Below, one piece after another: positions 1 through 10,811 of a stretch of 46,517 bases of DNA (positions within the stretch are counted from its first letter, which is position 1; each line of letters begins with the position of its first letter). Made by a program: the position numbers and the translations under genes. The stretch comes from Candidatus Nanopelagicales bacterium (GTDB taxonomy: Bacteria; Actinomycetota; Actinomycetes; S36-B12). The notes beneath the pieces were generated by a model that was given only the letters and a program-made list of their open reading frames with translations, made no database searches and was not told the DNA's origin. The DNA lies in the NCBI GenBank assembly GCA_017857705.1, contig JAFMCP010000006.1, positions 1 to 46,517 of the forward strand. Direction: 5' to 3'.

Positions 1-294
1 CTCGCGTCCTACTTCCCGAACAAGGTTCACCAGCAGATCGTGAACGAGCCATTCGTCTCCCTTGGTGCACCAAGCCAATTCGACGTAATTGCCCGACTCC
101 ACGGTGGTGGCACAAGCGGCCAAGCCGGCGCACTTCGATTGGGTATTGCTCGTTCGCTCAATGGAATTGATACAGAAGGCAACCGCGCTATTTTGAAGAA
201 AGCCGGATTCCTCACTCGTGACCCAAGGGCCAAGGAGCGCAAGAAGTACGGTCTGAAGAAGGCTCGTAAGGCCTCGCAGTACAGCAAGCGGTAG
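1..294 (+). CDS. rpsI: 30S ribosomal protein S9, C-terminal part (5' truncated by window edge)
   Basis: Frame 1 open from base 1; ends [29 protein letters not shown], typical S9 tail. Confidence 0.96.
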   Translation, partial: LASYFPNKVHQQIVNEPFVSLGAPSQFDVIARLHGGGTSGQAGALRLGIARSLNGIDTEGNRAILKKAGFLTRDPRAKERKKYGLKKARKASQYSKR

Positions 295-330
295 TCGAAG
301 TGGCTCACACCACTTTGTGGGGCTAATTTC

Positions 331-1683
331 ATGGGGCTATTTGGAACAGATGGCGTTCGCGGTCTAGCAAATAGGGATCTAACTGCCGAATTGGCATTGG
401 ATCTTTCAGTTGCAGCCGCGCACGTTCTGGCCGATTCAGGTGAATTCGCAGGTCACCGCCCCAGAGCAATTGTTGGTCGTGACACGCGAGCTTCAGGGGA
501 GTTCCTTGAGGCCGCGGTTGTCGCGGGTCTTGCTAGCGCAGGCATTGACGTAACTCTTGTTGGAGCGCTCCCGACTCCAGCGATTGCCTATTTAGTTGCA
601 TCCACGAATGCAGACCTTGGGGTTATGCTCTCGGCCTCTCACAACCCAATGCCGGATAACGGCATAAAGTTCTTTGCTAAAGGTGGCGTCAAACTCGACG
701 ACGCTTTGGAAATCGCGATTGAAAACCGAATGCGTGAGCCCTGGGAGCGACCCGTCGGCAGTGATGTGGGTCGAGTTGTGAGTGATGCCAGTGCAGCTGA
801 TCTATTTGTTTCCCACTTACTTTCCACTCTCAATTCCGAGACACCACTCTCCGATCTGAAAGTCGTTGTTGATTGTGCGAATGGTTCGGCCAGTGTTGTT
901 GGGCCAGAGGCGTTGCGTCGTGCTGGCGCCGAAGTTATTGCCATCCATGCTGCACCCAATGGATTAAACATTAACGAGGGTTGCGGGAGTACTCACCTTG
1001 ACGACCTTCGAGTCGCCGTCGTTGAGCATGGTGCTGACGCAGGAATTGCTTTCGATGGGGATGCAGACCGGTGCCTAGCAATTGACGCATTTGGCAATGA
1101 CGTCGACGGTGACCACATTCTGGGGATCCTTGCAATCTCGATGGCCGCTTCTGGCACTTTGGTTCATGACACGGTGGTGTCAACGGTGATGGCAAATCTT
1201 GGTTTCAACCAAGCAATGGATGCAGCAGGAATCGCGGTGATTGCAACAGCGGTTGGTGACCGGTACGTTTTGGAATCCATGCGTGAAAATGGTTTTGTTC
1301 TTGGTGGTGAGCAAAGCGGGCACGTCGTTATGAGCGAGTTTGGAACGACCGGTGACGGTGTTTTGACCGCCTTGCATTTATTGGAACGCGTCCGCCGGAG
1401 CGGAAAGACTTTGGCCGAGCTCGCCGGCGTCGTCACCAAGTTGCCTCAGGTGCTCATTAATGTCGATGGTGTCGATCGCAATGCACTCGGCACAAATGCA
1501 CGGGTCAGTGCCGAACTTGAACTCCTTCAGTCGGCCCTGCAGGGAAGTGGCCGTATTCTCCTTCGCCCATCGGGGACCGAGCCGGTAATTCGAGTCATGG
1601 TTGAAGCGGAGAGCCAGGCTTGGGCTCAAGAGGTTGCCGAGCAGTTGGCACGGGTAATTGTCGCTGAACTTGCCCTGAACTAG
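331..1683 (+). CDS. glmM: Phosphoglucosamine mutase
   Basis: MGLFGTDGVRG start; active-site LSASHNPMPDNGIKFF; DGDADRC metal loop; RPSGTEPVIRVM. Confidence 0.97.
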   Translation: MGLFGTDGVRGLANRDLTAELALDLSVAAAHVLADSGEFAGHRPRAIVGRDTRASGEFLEAAVVAGLASAGIDVTLVGALPTPAIAYLVASTNADLGVMLSASHNPMPDNGIKFFAKGGVKLDDALEIAIENRMREPWERPVGSDVGRVVSDASAADLFVSHLLSTLNSETPLSDLKVVVDCANGSASVVGPEALRRAGAEVIAIHAAPNGLNINEGCGSTHLDDLRVAVVEHGADAGIAFDGDADRCLAIDAFGNDVDGDHILGILAISMAASGTLVHDTVVSTVMANLGFNQAMDAAGIAVIATAVGDRYVLESMRENGFVLGGEQSGHVVMSEFGTTGDGVLTALHLLERVRRSGKTLAELAGVVTKLPQVLINVDGVDRNALGTNARVSAELELLQSALQGSGRILLRPSGTEPVIRVMVEAESQAWAQEVAEQLARVIVAELALN

Positions 1684-1770
1684 TCCGCTATGAATTCCGA
1701 CTCAAATATGAGCCCAAAAGGGAAACTGGCTACTGATCTCTATGACGTATGTTGAGAATAGCCGCGGCGG

Positions 1771-1785
1771 TAGGCTGAGTCAGTG
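1771..1785 (+). promoter_or_regulatory. Predicted -10 (TAGGCT) 6 nt before the glmS GTG start; leaderless promoter
   Basis: TAGGCT 1771-1776, N6, GTG 1783. Confidence 0.5.
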
Positions 1786-3633
1786 TGCGGAATCGTTGGA
1801 TACGTCGGTGAGAAGCAGGCCCTTGAAATCATTGTCGAAGGGCTGCGTCGAATGGAGTATCGAGGCTATGACTCAGCAGGGGTTGCGGTAATCGCTGACG
1901 GCACTCTGGAAGTACGCAAGAAGGCAGGAAAACTCGGAAATCTGGAACTTCTCCTTGGCCAAGACCCAATGCCAGGTTCCACCACAGGAATTGGTCACAC
2001 TCGCTGGGCAACCCACGGAGGCCCAACCGATCGTAATGCCCACCCCCACGTAAGTTCAGATCAACGGATTGCCGTGATCCATAACGGAATCATTGAAAAC
2101 TTTCAGGTATTGCGCACTGAACTTGAAACTTCAGGAATTTTGCTTGAGTCTGAAACCGACACTGAAGTCGTTGCCCACATGATGGCGCGGGCACTACCTG
2201 ATGTTGGTAACTCCTTACCACTGGCAATGCAGGCGGTGTGCTCCCAACTTCAAGGCGCTTTCACCTTGGTAGTGATTGATCGGGAGCAACCGGATCTTGT
2301 GGTGGGTGCTCGCCGAAATTCACCACTTGTTGTAGGACTGGGTGAAGGTGGTAATTTCTTGGCATCAGATGTCAGCGCATTCGTTGCCCATACCCGTTCA
2401 GCACTGGAACTAGGCCAAGATCAAATTGTGATCATGAAAGCGGACTCCGTTGTTGTCACCGATTTCACTGGGAAAGTCGTGCAACCAAAACCTTTCACGA
2501 TTGATTGGGATGCATCCGCTGCTGAAAAAGGTGGATTTGACCTGTTCATGTTGAAAGAGATCTCAGAGCAGCCGAAGGCTGTTGCAGATTCACTCCTTGG
2601 TCGCATCGATGAGAATCAGCGGATCAAATTGGATGAACTCAGTATTGACCCTGCAGTATTGCAGCACATTAATAAGGTAATTGTGATTGCCTGCGGAACT
2701 GCAGCGCACGCTGGAATGGTGGCCAAATACGCAATTGAGCATTGGACGCACCTTCCTGTTGATGTCGAACTGGCGAGTGAATTCCGCTATCGGGATCCAA
2801 TCGTTGGTCCTGACTCGCTGGTTATTGCTATTTCGCAATCAGGTGAAACTATGGATACCTTGATGGCACTGCGATATGCCAAGTCGCAGGGTGCTCGCAC
2901 ACTGGCTATTTGCAATACGGTCGGATCAACAATTCCCCGTGAATCTGACGCTGTGATTTACACCTACGCCGGACCGGAAATCGCCGTTGCCAGTACTAAG
3001 GCATTTCTCACCCAAATTACGGCAACCTATTTGGTTGGTTTGTTTCTGGCTCAAGTTCGTGGGGTCATGTTCGAGGACGAAATTCGAGCGATTCTCGAGG
3101 ATCTTGGCGATATGCCTCGACAGGTTGACCTCGTACTGGATACAGCAGAACCTGTTCGTGAACTTGCCCGCTCCCTTGCATCTGCTCGTTCGGTTCTATT
3201 TCTTGGACGCCACGTTGGTTACCCGGTTGCCCTTGAGGGGGCACTGAAACTCAAGGAGTTGGCCTACATGCACGCTGAAGGTTTCCCTGCAGGGGAACTC
3301 AAGCACGGGCCTATAGCTTTGATTGAAGAGGGAATTCCCGTGATTGTGATTGTTCCTTCACCCAAGGGCCGTGCGGTTTTGCACGACAAGATGGTGTCGA
3401 ATATCCAAGAGGTGCGTGCTCGCGGAGCCAAAGTGATTGCAATCGCTGAAGAGGGTGACGAAAGTATTGTTCCCTTCGCGGATCACATTATTCGTATCCC
3501 TGCTGTCCCCACTCTGATGCAACCACTCGTAGCGGTTGTGCCTCTGCAAATTTTTGCCTGCGAGATGGCCAGAGAAAAGGGTCATGACGTTGATCAGCCT
3601 CGCAACCTTGCCAAGTCCGTAACGGTTGAGTAG
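1783..3633 (+). CDS. glmS: Glutamine-fructose-6-phosphate aminotransferase (isomerizing)
   Basis: MCGIVGYVG N-terminal nucleophile Cys; SIS domains; C-terminal PRNLAKSVTVE. Confidence 0.98.
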   Translation: MCGIVGYVGEKQALEIIVEGLRRMEYRGYDSAGVAVIADGTLEVRKKAGKLGNLELLLGQDPMPGSTTGIGHTRWATHGGPTDRNAHPHVSSDQRIAVIHNGIIENFQVLRTELETSGILLESETDTEVVAHMMARALPDVGNSLPLAMQAVCSQLQGAFTLVVIDREQPDLVVGARRNSPLVVGLGEGGNFLASDVSAFVAHTRSALELGQDQIVIMKADSVVVTDFTGKVVQPKPFTIDWDASAAEKGGFDLFMLKEISEQPKAVADSLLGRIDENQRIKLDELSIDPAVLQHINKVIVIACGTAAHAGMVAKYAIEHWTHLPVDVELASEFRYRDPIVGPDSLVIAISQSGETMDTLMALRYAKSQGARTLAICNTVGSTIPRESDAVIYTYAGPEIAVASTKAFLTQITATYLVGLFLAQVRGVMFEDEIRAILEDLGDMPRQVDLVLDTAEPVRELARSLASARSVLFLGRHVGYPVALEGALKLKELAYMHAEGFPAGELKHGPIALIEEGIPVIVIVPSPKGRAVLHDKMVSNIQEVRARGAKVIAIAEEGDESIVPFADHIIRIPAVPTLMQPLVAVVPLQIFACEMAREKGHDVDQPRNLAKSVTVE

Positions 3634-5110
3634 TTCGATGATTCCGCCTCTGGTGTCCAACGATCTTGGTTTACCAGTATTTGCGGTTGCGCAGATCCGG
3701 GCCGCTGAGGAGCGAGCATTTTTGGTGACGGCTCCGGGTTCGCTCATGCAACGTGCCGCATTCGCGCTCGGGGTTGGTTGCGCTGATTTATTGCGAGAGA
3801 CCTTTGGTCGTGTTTATGGCACATCAGTCTTAGTTGTTGTCGGTCCTGGCAATAACGGCGGGGATGCACTTTTTGCCGGGGCGTTACTGGCGCGACGCGG
3901 TGTTCGCGTACGAATTTATTGTGTTGTACCAGGTGTGTTCCATGAGGCGGGTTTTGTCGAGGCTCGTGCTGCTGGTGCTCGTGTGATCGATTCATTGGTA
4001 GGTGAATTCGATTTAGTGCTTGACGGGATTGCAGGGCTGGGTAGTTCGCGACCAGTTGATATCGAACTTGCGCGTTTTATTAATTTGTCACCACTCGTTG
4101 TCGCCGTTGACATTCCAAGTGGGGTGAATGCCGACACGGGTGATTGTGAGGTCGAAGCTTGTATTCACGCCGACGTGACATTTACTTTTGGTGCGCTTAA
4201 GCCTGGCTTGGTACTCGCTCCCGGTGCTGCATTTGTTGGTGCGATTCAAGTGGTTGATTTAGATCTGGAATTTGATTCTGATCCGGTATTGCAAATATTG
4301 GGGGATCATGAGGTAGCTGAGTTAGTGCCGGCCCTGAGTTTTGATTCCTACAAGTATTCCCGGGGAGTCGTAGGAATTGCTGCGGGGTCACCAAGTTATC
4401 CCGGCGCGGCGATGCTTAGCGTCTTAGGCGCGCAGCACAGTGGCGTTGGCATGGTCATGTTCCGTGCGGGATTCGTTGACCGTTCAGTGGTACTGGAGTC
4501 ATTGCCCAACGTTGTTTCAATTGATTCCGATTCACCACGAATCACGGGGTGGGCGGTTGGTCCGGGGTTTTCAGGTCGCGAGGCTGAATACGATTTCTTG
4601 ACCTGGGTTCTCCGCGATGGGTTGCCGGTAGTTCTTGACGCTGGCGCACTCAGTGATGTTGCGGACTCAGTTGATTTGCGTGCCGCGGTTGCCTCGCGCT
4701 CGGGGGTGACGGTAATAACCCCGCACGTGGGTGAGTTTCGGCAATTGTTTCCAAGGTTGGTTGGTTTCGACCTTGATTCGGTGCGCGCGGCTGCCCGTGA
4801 ATTAAATGTAATTGTGGTGGCGAAGGGTCCACGAACTCTGGTGGTTGGTCCTGATGGCCGCGCATTTGTCGACATTGAGGCAAGTCCAGCAATGGGCACC
4901 GCTGGATCAGGTGATGTACTGACCGGAATTATTGGCGGGCTGCTCGCGGGCAGCGATCTTGATAGTGGTGACGCCTTGGCAATTGTTGCGGCAGGTGTGT
5001 GGATTCACTCCCGGGCCGGACGAATTGCAGAGGCTCAATCGGAGAATCCCACGGCTGTTGATATTGGCAATATGGTGGGTATGACGGGCATGGTGCTGCG
5101 TGACGTCTAA
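3626..5110 (+). CDS. nnrDE: Bifunctional NAD(P)H-hydrate epimerase / ADP-dependent NAD(P)H-hydrate dehydratase (start may be ATG 3638)
   Basis: VVVGPGNNGGDALFAGALLARRG (YjeF_N) and GTAGSGDVLTGIIGGLLA (carbohydrate kinase-like) motifs. Confidence 0.93.
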   Translation: MSSSMIPPLVSNDLGLPVFAVAQIRAAEERAFLVTAPGSLMQRAAFALGVGCADLLRETFGRVYGTSVLVVVGPGNNGGDALFAGALLARRGVRVRIYCVVPGVFHEAGFVEARAAGARVIDSLVGEFDLVLDGIAGLGSSRPVDIELARFINLSPLVVAVDIPSGVNADTGDCEVEACIHADVTFTFGALKPGLVLAPGAAFVGAIQVVDLDLEFDSDPVLQILGDHEVAELVPALSFDSYKYSRGVVGIAAGSPSYPGAAMLSVLGAQHSGVGMVMFRAGFVDRSVVLESLPNVVSIDSDSPRITGWAVGPGFSGREAEYDFLTWVLRDGLPVVLDAGALSDVADSVDLRAAVASRSGVTVITPHVGEFRQLFPRLVGFDLDSVRAAARELNVIVVAKGPRTLVVGPDGRAFVDIEASPAMGTAGSGDVLTGIIGGLLAGSDLDSGDALAIVAAGVWIHSRAGRIAEAQSENPTAVDIGNMVGMTGMVLRDV

Positions 5111-6263
5111 TTCTGTTGCTATGCCTAATGCCCGGGCTTGGGCAAATGTTAGTGGCGATTCGATCCTGCATAATTACGACACCATTCGGGGGATTGCCGG
5201 CGTCCAAGTGATGGCTGTTGTTAAAGCAGATGCATATGGACACGGGGCTGATTTCGTTGCCCCGTTGCTTCGCGCGCATGGAGTCACTTGGTTGGGGGTC
5301 GCTCTCCCCTGCGAAGCGCTGGCTTTGCGGGCTGCAGGAGATCGCGGGAATCTACTGAGTTGGCTGAGTACGCCAGGGGATCCTGACCTTGTCGCCTGTG
5401 TTGAAGTCGATGTTGATCTTTCTGTTTCGAACTCCCGTGAATTAGAAGAGATTGCGGTCGCGGCTCGCAGTTTGGGGAAGTGCGCGAATATTCATGTGAA
5501 GATTGATACGGGTTTGAATCGGAACGGTATACCTATTAATGAACTGGGTCCATTGCTCACTGATTTGAGAGCATTGGTTGCGGAGGGCGTAATCGGTGTG
5601 CGCGGCGTGTGGAGTCACTTAGCGAGTGCTGATCATGTGGACCCTGAAATTGCCCATGAATCAGTTTCTGCCCAGCGCGCGGTCTTCAAGTTGGCACTTG
5701 CAGATTTTGAAGCGGTGGGAATTGAACCTGAGGTGATTCACCTTGCCAATACTGCGGGAGCCTTGTGGCATCCTGATTCTCGATTTAATCTTGTTCGCGC
5801 AGGCATTGGCATGTATGGGCTCTCACCGAATGTGGCGCGGGCGAGTTCAAGTGAATTGAATTTGGTGCCGGCCATGACGCTCATTGCACGACTTAGTGCG
5901 GTGAAATCGGTGCCTGCTGGGGCGGGAGTGTCCTACATGCACACATGGATCGCGACCCGGGATTGCCAACTTGGCCTGGTGCCGTTGGGTTATGGCGATG
6001 GAATTCCACGCAGTGCAAGCAACCGCGTGGCTGTTTGTGTTGCGGGGGAATTAATGGCTCAGGTGGGAACAATTGCTATGGACCAATTCCTGATTGACAC
6101 AACAGATTCTGCTGCTGACGTTTCCGAAGGCAGTGAGGTGTACTTATTCGGACCGGGAGGACACGGCGAATTAACAGCGGATCAGTGGGGCGAACTTAGT
6201 GGGAGTATCGGATACGAGATAGTCACTCGGCTCGGATCGCGAATCCCGCGGGTTCACGTGTGA
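5100..6263 (+). CDS. alr: Alanine racemase
   Basis: VVKADAYGHGA PLP-lysine motif; HIKIDTGLNRNG-like region; GYGDGIPR. Confidence 0.96.
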   Translation: MTSNSVAMPNARAWANVSGDSILHNYDTIRGIAGVQVMAVVKADAYGHGADFVAPLLRAHGVTWLGVALPCEALALRAAGDRGNLLSWLSTPGDPDLVACVEVDVDLSVSNSRELEEIAVAARSLGKCANIHVKIDTGLNRNGIPINELGPLLTDLRALVAEGVIGVRGVWSHLASADHVDPEIAHESVSAQRAVFKLALADFEAVGIEPEVIHLANTAGALWHPDSRFNLVRAGIGMYGLSPNVARASSSELNLVPAMTLIARLSAVKSVPAGAGVSYMHTWIATRDCQLGLVPLGYGDGIPRSASNRVAVCVAGELMAQVGTIAMDQFLIDTTDSAADVSEGSEVYLFGPGGHGELTADQWGELSGSIGYEIVTRLGSRIPRVHV

Positions 6264-6326
6264 GTTTTTTTGCTTCATTGGTAGTTTGATTCTTATTCCT
6301 TTGACGATGGGCGGTGAGGTGGGCAG

Positions 6327-7403
6327 GTGGCTGTAGATTTTGGCAAAGTAGCTGGACGCGCCGTTCTCTCACTCGGCGCCGTGGCTCTCGGGGCCGCTGC
6401 AGGTGCAGCCGCAGAGCGTTTGGTTATGCGATTCAGCGCTACCCCGGATCGGGATACTGATTTGACGGAGTTCTATTCCTTACATGGCGAGCCATTTGAG
6501 GTTTTTACCTCCGACGGTGCGGTGCTCGCAGGTGAAGTTGATCGGCTGCCTGGATCACGAGTCACAATCATCATGCCCCATGGCTTCGCGTTGAACCGCA
6601 ACTCGTGGTACTACCAGCGTTTGGCCTTACGTGATCGTGCAACATTGGTTTTCTATGACCAGAGGGGGCACGGGGAGTCCACCTATGTCGCTGATGCACA
6701 AACCCGAGATCACAGCATTGATCAACTTGGACGTGATGTGTATTCGGTGATCAATCAGGTTGCACCACAAGATACGGTGATTCTGATCGGGCACTCAATG
6801 GGTGGAATGTCAATTCTGGCATTGGTGCAGCAGCACCCAGAACTCTTCGGCACTCAAGTAATTGGTGTTGGGTTGATCTCTAGCGCTGCCAGTGCTGTTG
6901 GTGCTTCAACCTTGGGTTTGCCCGCACCGATCTCTCGAGTTGTGCAAGGGCTGGTCCCTGGCGTTGCTTCTATCGTGGCCAAAGGCGGAACCGCACTTTC
7001 CCACTCGCGCTGGAGCAAAACCGACCTAGGACTGCTGCTGACGCGCCTGTACTCATTTGGATCGGTTGCCCCAGTTCATGCGGGTGAATTTGTTGCTGAC
7101 ATGGTCTCGTCAACGAATTTCAATATCTTGGTTGACTTTCTACCAAATATTTACGAGCACGACAAACTCAGTTCCCTCGAGCCGCTGCAGCAAGTAGAGA
7201 CTTTGGTGATTGTCGGTGAATCTGATCGATTGACCCCACCGGCACTGAGTGAGGCCATCATTGAATGCGTTCCCGGTGCTGAGTTAGTTGTGCTCGCGGA
7301 GAGCGGTCACATGGTGACAATTGAGCGCCATGTGGAAGTAAATGAACTTCTCACTGGATTTGTTGACAGGGTAATTGAAAGACATGACCAGCATGAGAAT
7401 TGA
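6327..7403 (+). CDS. Alpha/beta hydrolase
   Basis: HGFALN, YDQRGHGES, GHSMGGMS nucleophile elbow; located between alr and tsaE. Confidence 0.9.
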   Translation: MAVDFGKVAGRAVLSLGAVALGAAAGAAAERLVMRFSATPDRDTDLTEFYSLHGEPFEVFTSDGAVLAGEVDRLPGSRVTIIMPHGFALNRNSWYYQRLALRDRATLVFYDQRGHGESTYVADAQTRDHSIDQLGRDVYSVINQVAPQDTVILIGHSMGGMSILALVQQHPELFGTQVIGVGLISSAASAVGASTLGLPAPISRVVQGLVPGVASIVAKGGTALSHSRWSKTDLGLLLTRLYSFGSVAPVHAGEFVADMVSSTNFNILVDFLPNIYEHDKLSSLEPLQQVETLVIVGESDRLTPPALSEAIIECVPGAELVVLAESGHMVTIERHVEVNELLTGFVDRVIERHDQHEN

Positions 7404-7851
7404 GACTGCAGAACAAATGCAATCCCTTGGCGTATCAATCGCTGCGGTTGCTCGTGGCGGTGACGTCTTGATTCTCACAGGTGATTTGGGTGCCGGTAAA
7501 ACCACTTTTGCCCAGGGTGTTGCACGGGGACTGGGAATTACCGAACCCGTGACCAGTCCAACTTTTGTCATGAGTAAGTCGTACCCGTCAGTTGGATCAC
7601 TGGGACTATTGCACCTTGATGTGTATCGCGTGAGTGCGGTTGATCAACTTTTGGATCTGTGGTCAGAAATCGATGCCGAAAACGCACTGACATTGGTTGA
7701 GTGGGGTGGCCCGTGGGCAGGCGAATTTGGTGAGACGGTTGTTGAAATGCGGATAGATTCGGAATCCGAGACTGGGCGTGAAATTCACTTCACTTCCTAC
7801 CCACCATCAGGCGACGCGTTTCTTCGTCGCGTTGAATCAGTGGTCAAATGA
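7384..7851 (+). CDS. tsaE: tRNA t6A biosynthesis ATPase TsaE (ORF also open from 7375)
   Basis: LTGDLGAGKTTFAQGVARGLG Walker A; VTSPTFVMSK; LVEWGGPW. Confidence 0.94.
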   Translation: MTSMRIETAEQMQSLGVSIAAVARGGDVLILTGDLGAGKTTFAQGVARGLGITEPVTSPTFVMSKSYPSVGSLGLLHLDVYRVSAVDQLLDLWSEIDAENALTLVEWGGPWAGEFGETVVEMRIDSESETGREIHFTSYPPSGDAFLRRVESVVK

Positions 7852-8444
7852 AAATCCTGGCAATTGATACGTCCACGGAATTGACTTCAATTGCCTTGGT
7901 GGATTCTGGCACCGTGATCTCTATGGCCAGTCACACTGATGCCCGTGGTCACGTGGAGGCGATTGGAGCATTGTTCACCGAACTGGAATTAGATCTGAGT
8001 TCGCTACCCGACTTGATTGCTTGTGGTGTGGGTCCGGGGCCATACACGGGATTGCGTGTTGGGATTGCATTTGCCCAAGGATTGTCCGCAGCTTGGTCAG
8101 TACCGGTTGTCGGAGTCTGTTCACTCGATGCTGTTGCTAATGCAATTATTCGACAGGAACTAGTTTCCCCTAGTGACGAATTCATCGCAGCAACCGATGC
8201 CCGCCGTAAGGAGTATTACTGGGCAAAATTTGATAGCGGCGGTAAAAGATTATTTGGGCCCAATGTTGGTCTTACGGAGGTTGTCCGGGAGTTGGTACTC
8301 GAATCAAGAATTTCGTTGGTGGCAGACGTTTTGCCGCACGCAATTGATGTGGCCGCGTGTGCGTTACGCGGCGATCAATTGGATGTGACTCCCATGTATT
8401 TACGAGAAGCTGATGCTCAGCCGAGTGTGCGGGTGCAGTTGTGA
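7848..8444 (+). CDS. tsaB: tRNA t6A biosynthesis protein TsaB
   Basis: MKILAIDTSTELTSIALVD; GVGPGPYTGLRVGIAFAQGL; ATG overlaps tsaE stop. Confidence 0.95.
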   Translation: MKILAIDTSTELTSIALVDSGTVISMASHTDARGHVEAIGALFTELELDLSSLPDLIACGVGPGPYTGLRVGIAFAQGLSAAWSVPVVGVCSLDAVANAIIRQELVSPSDEFIAATDARRKEYYWAKFDSGGKRLFGPNVGLTEVVRELVLESRISLVADVLPHAIDVAACALRGDQLDVTPMYLREADAQPSVRVQL

Positions 8445-8905
8445 AGACTTCATCAATTGAAATTCGTCCTTTGCGCTGGTGGGATATTCCTGAGATTGAC
8501 AAACTTGAGCGTGACCTTTTTCCCCTTGATGCGTGGTCAACGGATCAATGGTGGCGCGAGCTAGCCCAACCGCACAATCATTATGTTGTTTGTGAGTGTT
8601 CTGGGGTGCTTTGCGGATATGCCGGTCTGAGTGTTGCGGGAAGTGATGCTGACATTCAGACCATCGCGGTTGGTGAACAATTCCAAGGTCATGGAATAGG
8701 TCGTAAACTCTTGGGCCATCTAGTTGACCTGTCGGTGGAATTGGGGGTGATCTTCATTTTTCTTGAAGTGCGCGAAAACAACTCGGCAGCCCTTTCACTG
8801 TATTCATTGTTTGGTTTTAAGGAAATCAGTAAGCGAGTAAATTACTATCCTGATGGAACCGATGCTTTGGTTTTGCGTCGCGATGAACGTGAAAATCGAT
8901 CATGA
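8441..8905 (+). CDS. rimI: Ribosomal-protein-alanine N-acetyltransferase (GNAT)
   Basis: [22 protein letters not shown] acetyl-CoA motif; [19 protein letters not shown]. Confidence 0.94.
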   Translation: MKTSSIEIRPLRWWDIPEIDKLERDLFPLDAWSTDQWWRELAQPHNHYVVCECSGVLCGYAGLSVAGSDADIQTIAVGEQFQGHGIGRKLLGHLVDLSVELGVIFIFLEVRENNSAALSLYSLFGFKEISKRVNYYPDGTDALVLRRDERENRS

Positions 8906-9936
8906 GGATCAATGAACCTCTGGTATTGGGAATTGAGACTTCCTGTGATGAAACGGGAGTTGGAATTGTTCGCGGCAGGGAGTTACTGTCCAATGCCTTG
9001 GCATCGAGTGTTGAATTACATGCCCGCTTCGGCGGAGTAGTTCCTGAAGTTGCTAGCCGCGCGCATTTAGAAGCAATGTTGCCAACCATTGAACTTGCTT
9101 GCTCCCAGGCTGGGGTTTCACTCTCAGACATCGATGCCATTGCGGTGACGGCGGGCCCGGGTTTGGTTGGTGCGCTAATTGTTGGAGTTGCATCGGCAAA
9201 AGCACTGGCATTGGGACTTGGTAAACCCATTTATGGAGTGAACCACCTAGCTGCACACGTAATGGTCGACGAGCTTGAGCATGGACCTTTACCCGAGCCG
9301 GTTATTGGATTGCTGGTTTCTGGCGGGCATTCATCGTTAATCAAAGTGGTTAATGGTGACTTCACCTCCCTTGGTCAAACTTTGGATGACGCTGCCGGCG
9401 AGGCATTCGACAAAGTTGCACGCCTCCTTGGATTGCCATTTCCAGGGGGTCCCATGATTGACCAAGCCGCGCAAAACGGGGATCCCAATGCGATTGATTT
9501 CCCTCGAGCTCTGCGCACCGATCCAGCCCATGCCTTCAATTTCTCCTTCTCAGGATTAAAAACTGCGGTGGCTCGTTGGGTTAAAGAGCAGCAAAGGCTT
9601 GGTAACGCGATTTCAGTACCTGATGTCGCTGCTTCGGTTCAGGAGGCAATAGCGGACATTCTGACGAGTAAGGCCATTTCCGCAGCCGTGGATCAAAATG
9701 CACCTCACTTGGTGATTGCAGGGGGAGTTGCGGCAAATTCTCGGTTGCGAGCACTCGCTGCCGAACGTTGTGCTCTCGCCGGAATTGAACTCCGGGTGCC
9801 CAGTCCAGCTTTGTGCACCGACAATGGAGCCATGGTTGCAGCATTGGGGTCTCACCTTCTCCGAGCGGGGGCTGCACCTTCACCTGTCGATTTCCCGGCC
9901 ACCTCAACCCTGGCGGTTAGCGAGGTTCTCTTCTAG
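8902..9936 (+). CDS. tsaD: tRNA N6-adenosine threonylcarbamoyltransferase
   Basis: [48 protein letters not shown]. Confidence 0.97.
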   Translation: MRINEPLVLGIETSCDETGVGIVRGRELLSNALASSVELHARFGGVVPEVASRAHLEAMLPTIELACSQAGVSLSDIDAIAVTAGPGLVGALIVGVASAKALALGLGKPIYGVNHLAAHVMVDELEHGPLPEPVIGLLVSGGHSSLIKVVNGDFTSLGQTLDDAAGEAFDKVARLLGLPFPGGPMIDQAAQNGDPNAIDFPRALRTDPAHAFNFSFSGLKTAVARWVKEQQRLGNAISVPDVAASVQEAIADILTSKAISAAVDQNAPHLVIAGGVAANSRLRALAAERCALAGIELRVPSPALCTDNGAMVAALGSHLLRAGAAPSPVDFPATSTLAVSEVLF

Positions 9937-10040
9937 ATTCCCAAACGTGGGCTGGCTTCAATTAGGGTTTTGGGGTTAAACTCCTGTGACGCGTGTGATT
10001 AGGCCACGTGAAATATTTTGCGATAGAGAAGGGAGGGGAA

Positions 10041-10811
10041 ATGCGCAGGGGTATTGCTGCATTCACCGGAGGAATTCTGCTTTTTGCTTCTCTTCTGGGT
10101 GTACAGATGGGTTCACATGCAACTGAAAATAATGTTGAGACGGTGGTCCCCGCACGCCAGAATGTTCAAATCCCCAAATCTGTATACCGAATTAAAACTA
10201 AGGATAAGGTCGCCTTCATTACCATCGACGATGGAATTTATAAGACGGAAAATTCGTTGGCCTACGTTAAAGCAAACAAGCTGCCTATCACGGCATTTCT
10301 TTCAGCATGGACCATCAAGAATTCCATGGAGTATTTTAATGAATTCACGCAGTGGGGTTCCGTACAAAACCACTCAGCCACGCATGCCTCATTTGCTAAG
10401 AAATCAACTGACCTGAATCACGAAATCTGCTACGTTCAAAAACGTTTCGGAAAACAATATGACTGGTACCCCTGGATGCTCCGACCTCCATATGGAGCGG
10501 GGCAGGATTCCCAAGCAGTCCGCAAGATGGGTGAGAAATGTGGCATTCAACAAATAGTGATGTGGGATGCTTCGGTTGGCAACGGAAAAATTTCTTATGC
10601 CGATTCAAAGTTGCGACCAGGGTCAATTGTTCTGATGCACTTTTCTAAGTCACTGAAGAAAGATTTGAAACTTGCAGTGAAAAAGATTCGCGAGGCTGGC
10701 CTTGAACCAGCAAATCTAGATGATTACCTTCCGCGGGTAAATAATGTTCCCACAATGCTCAGTTCCCCAAAATTTAGTGTTCGCGCTGGACTAACACAGC
10801 CTGCTCGCTAG
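10041..10811 (+). CDS. Secreted polysaccharide deacetylase (NodB-like); start taken at ATG 10041 with SD gaagggagggg
   Basis: Signal peptide MRRGIAAFTGGILLFASLLG; TIDDG, NHSATH and RPPYGAG NodB motifs. Confidence 0.87.
   Translation: MRRGIAAFTGGILLFASLLGVQMGSHATENNVETVVPARQNVQIPKSVYRIKTKDKVAFITIDDGIYKTENSLAYVKANKLPITAFLSAWTIKNSMEYFNEFTQWGSVQNHSATHASFAKKSTDLNHEICYVQKRFGKQYDWYPWMLRPPYGAGQDSQAVRKMGEKCGIQQIVMWDASVGNGKISYADSKLRPGSIVLMHFSKSLKKDLKLAVKKIREAGLEPANLDDYLPRVNNVPTMLSSPKFSVRAGLTQPAR

Noticed and set aside
1684-1782. glmS ribozyme/riboswitch
   Set aside because: Region is too short and predicted leaderless; no conserved glmS ribozyme core
4396-4899. 167-aa antisense ORF inside nnrDE
   Set aside because: Same compositional artefact; no recognizable motif or start signal
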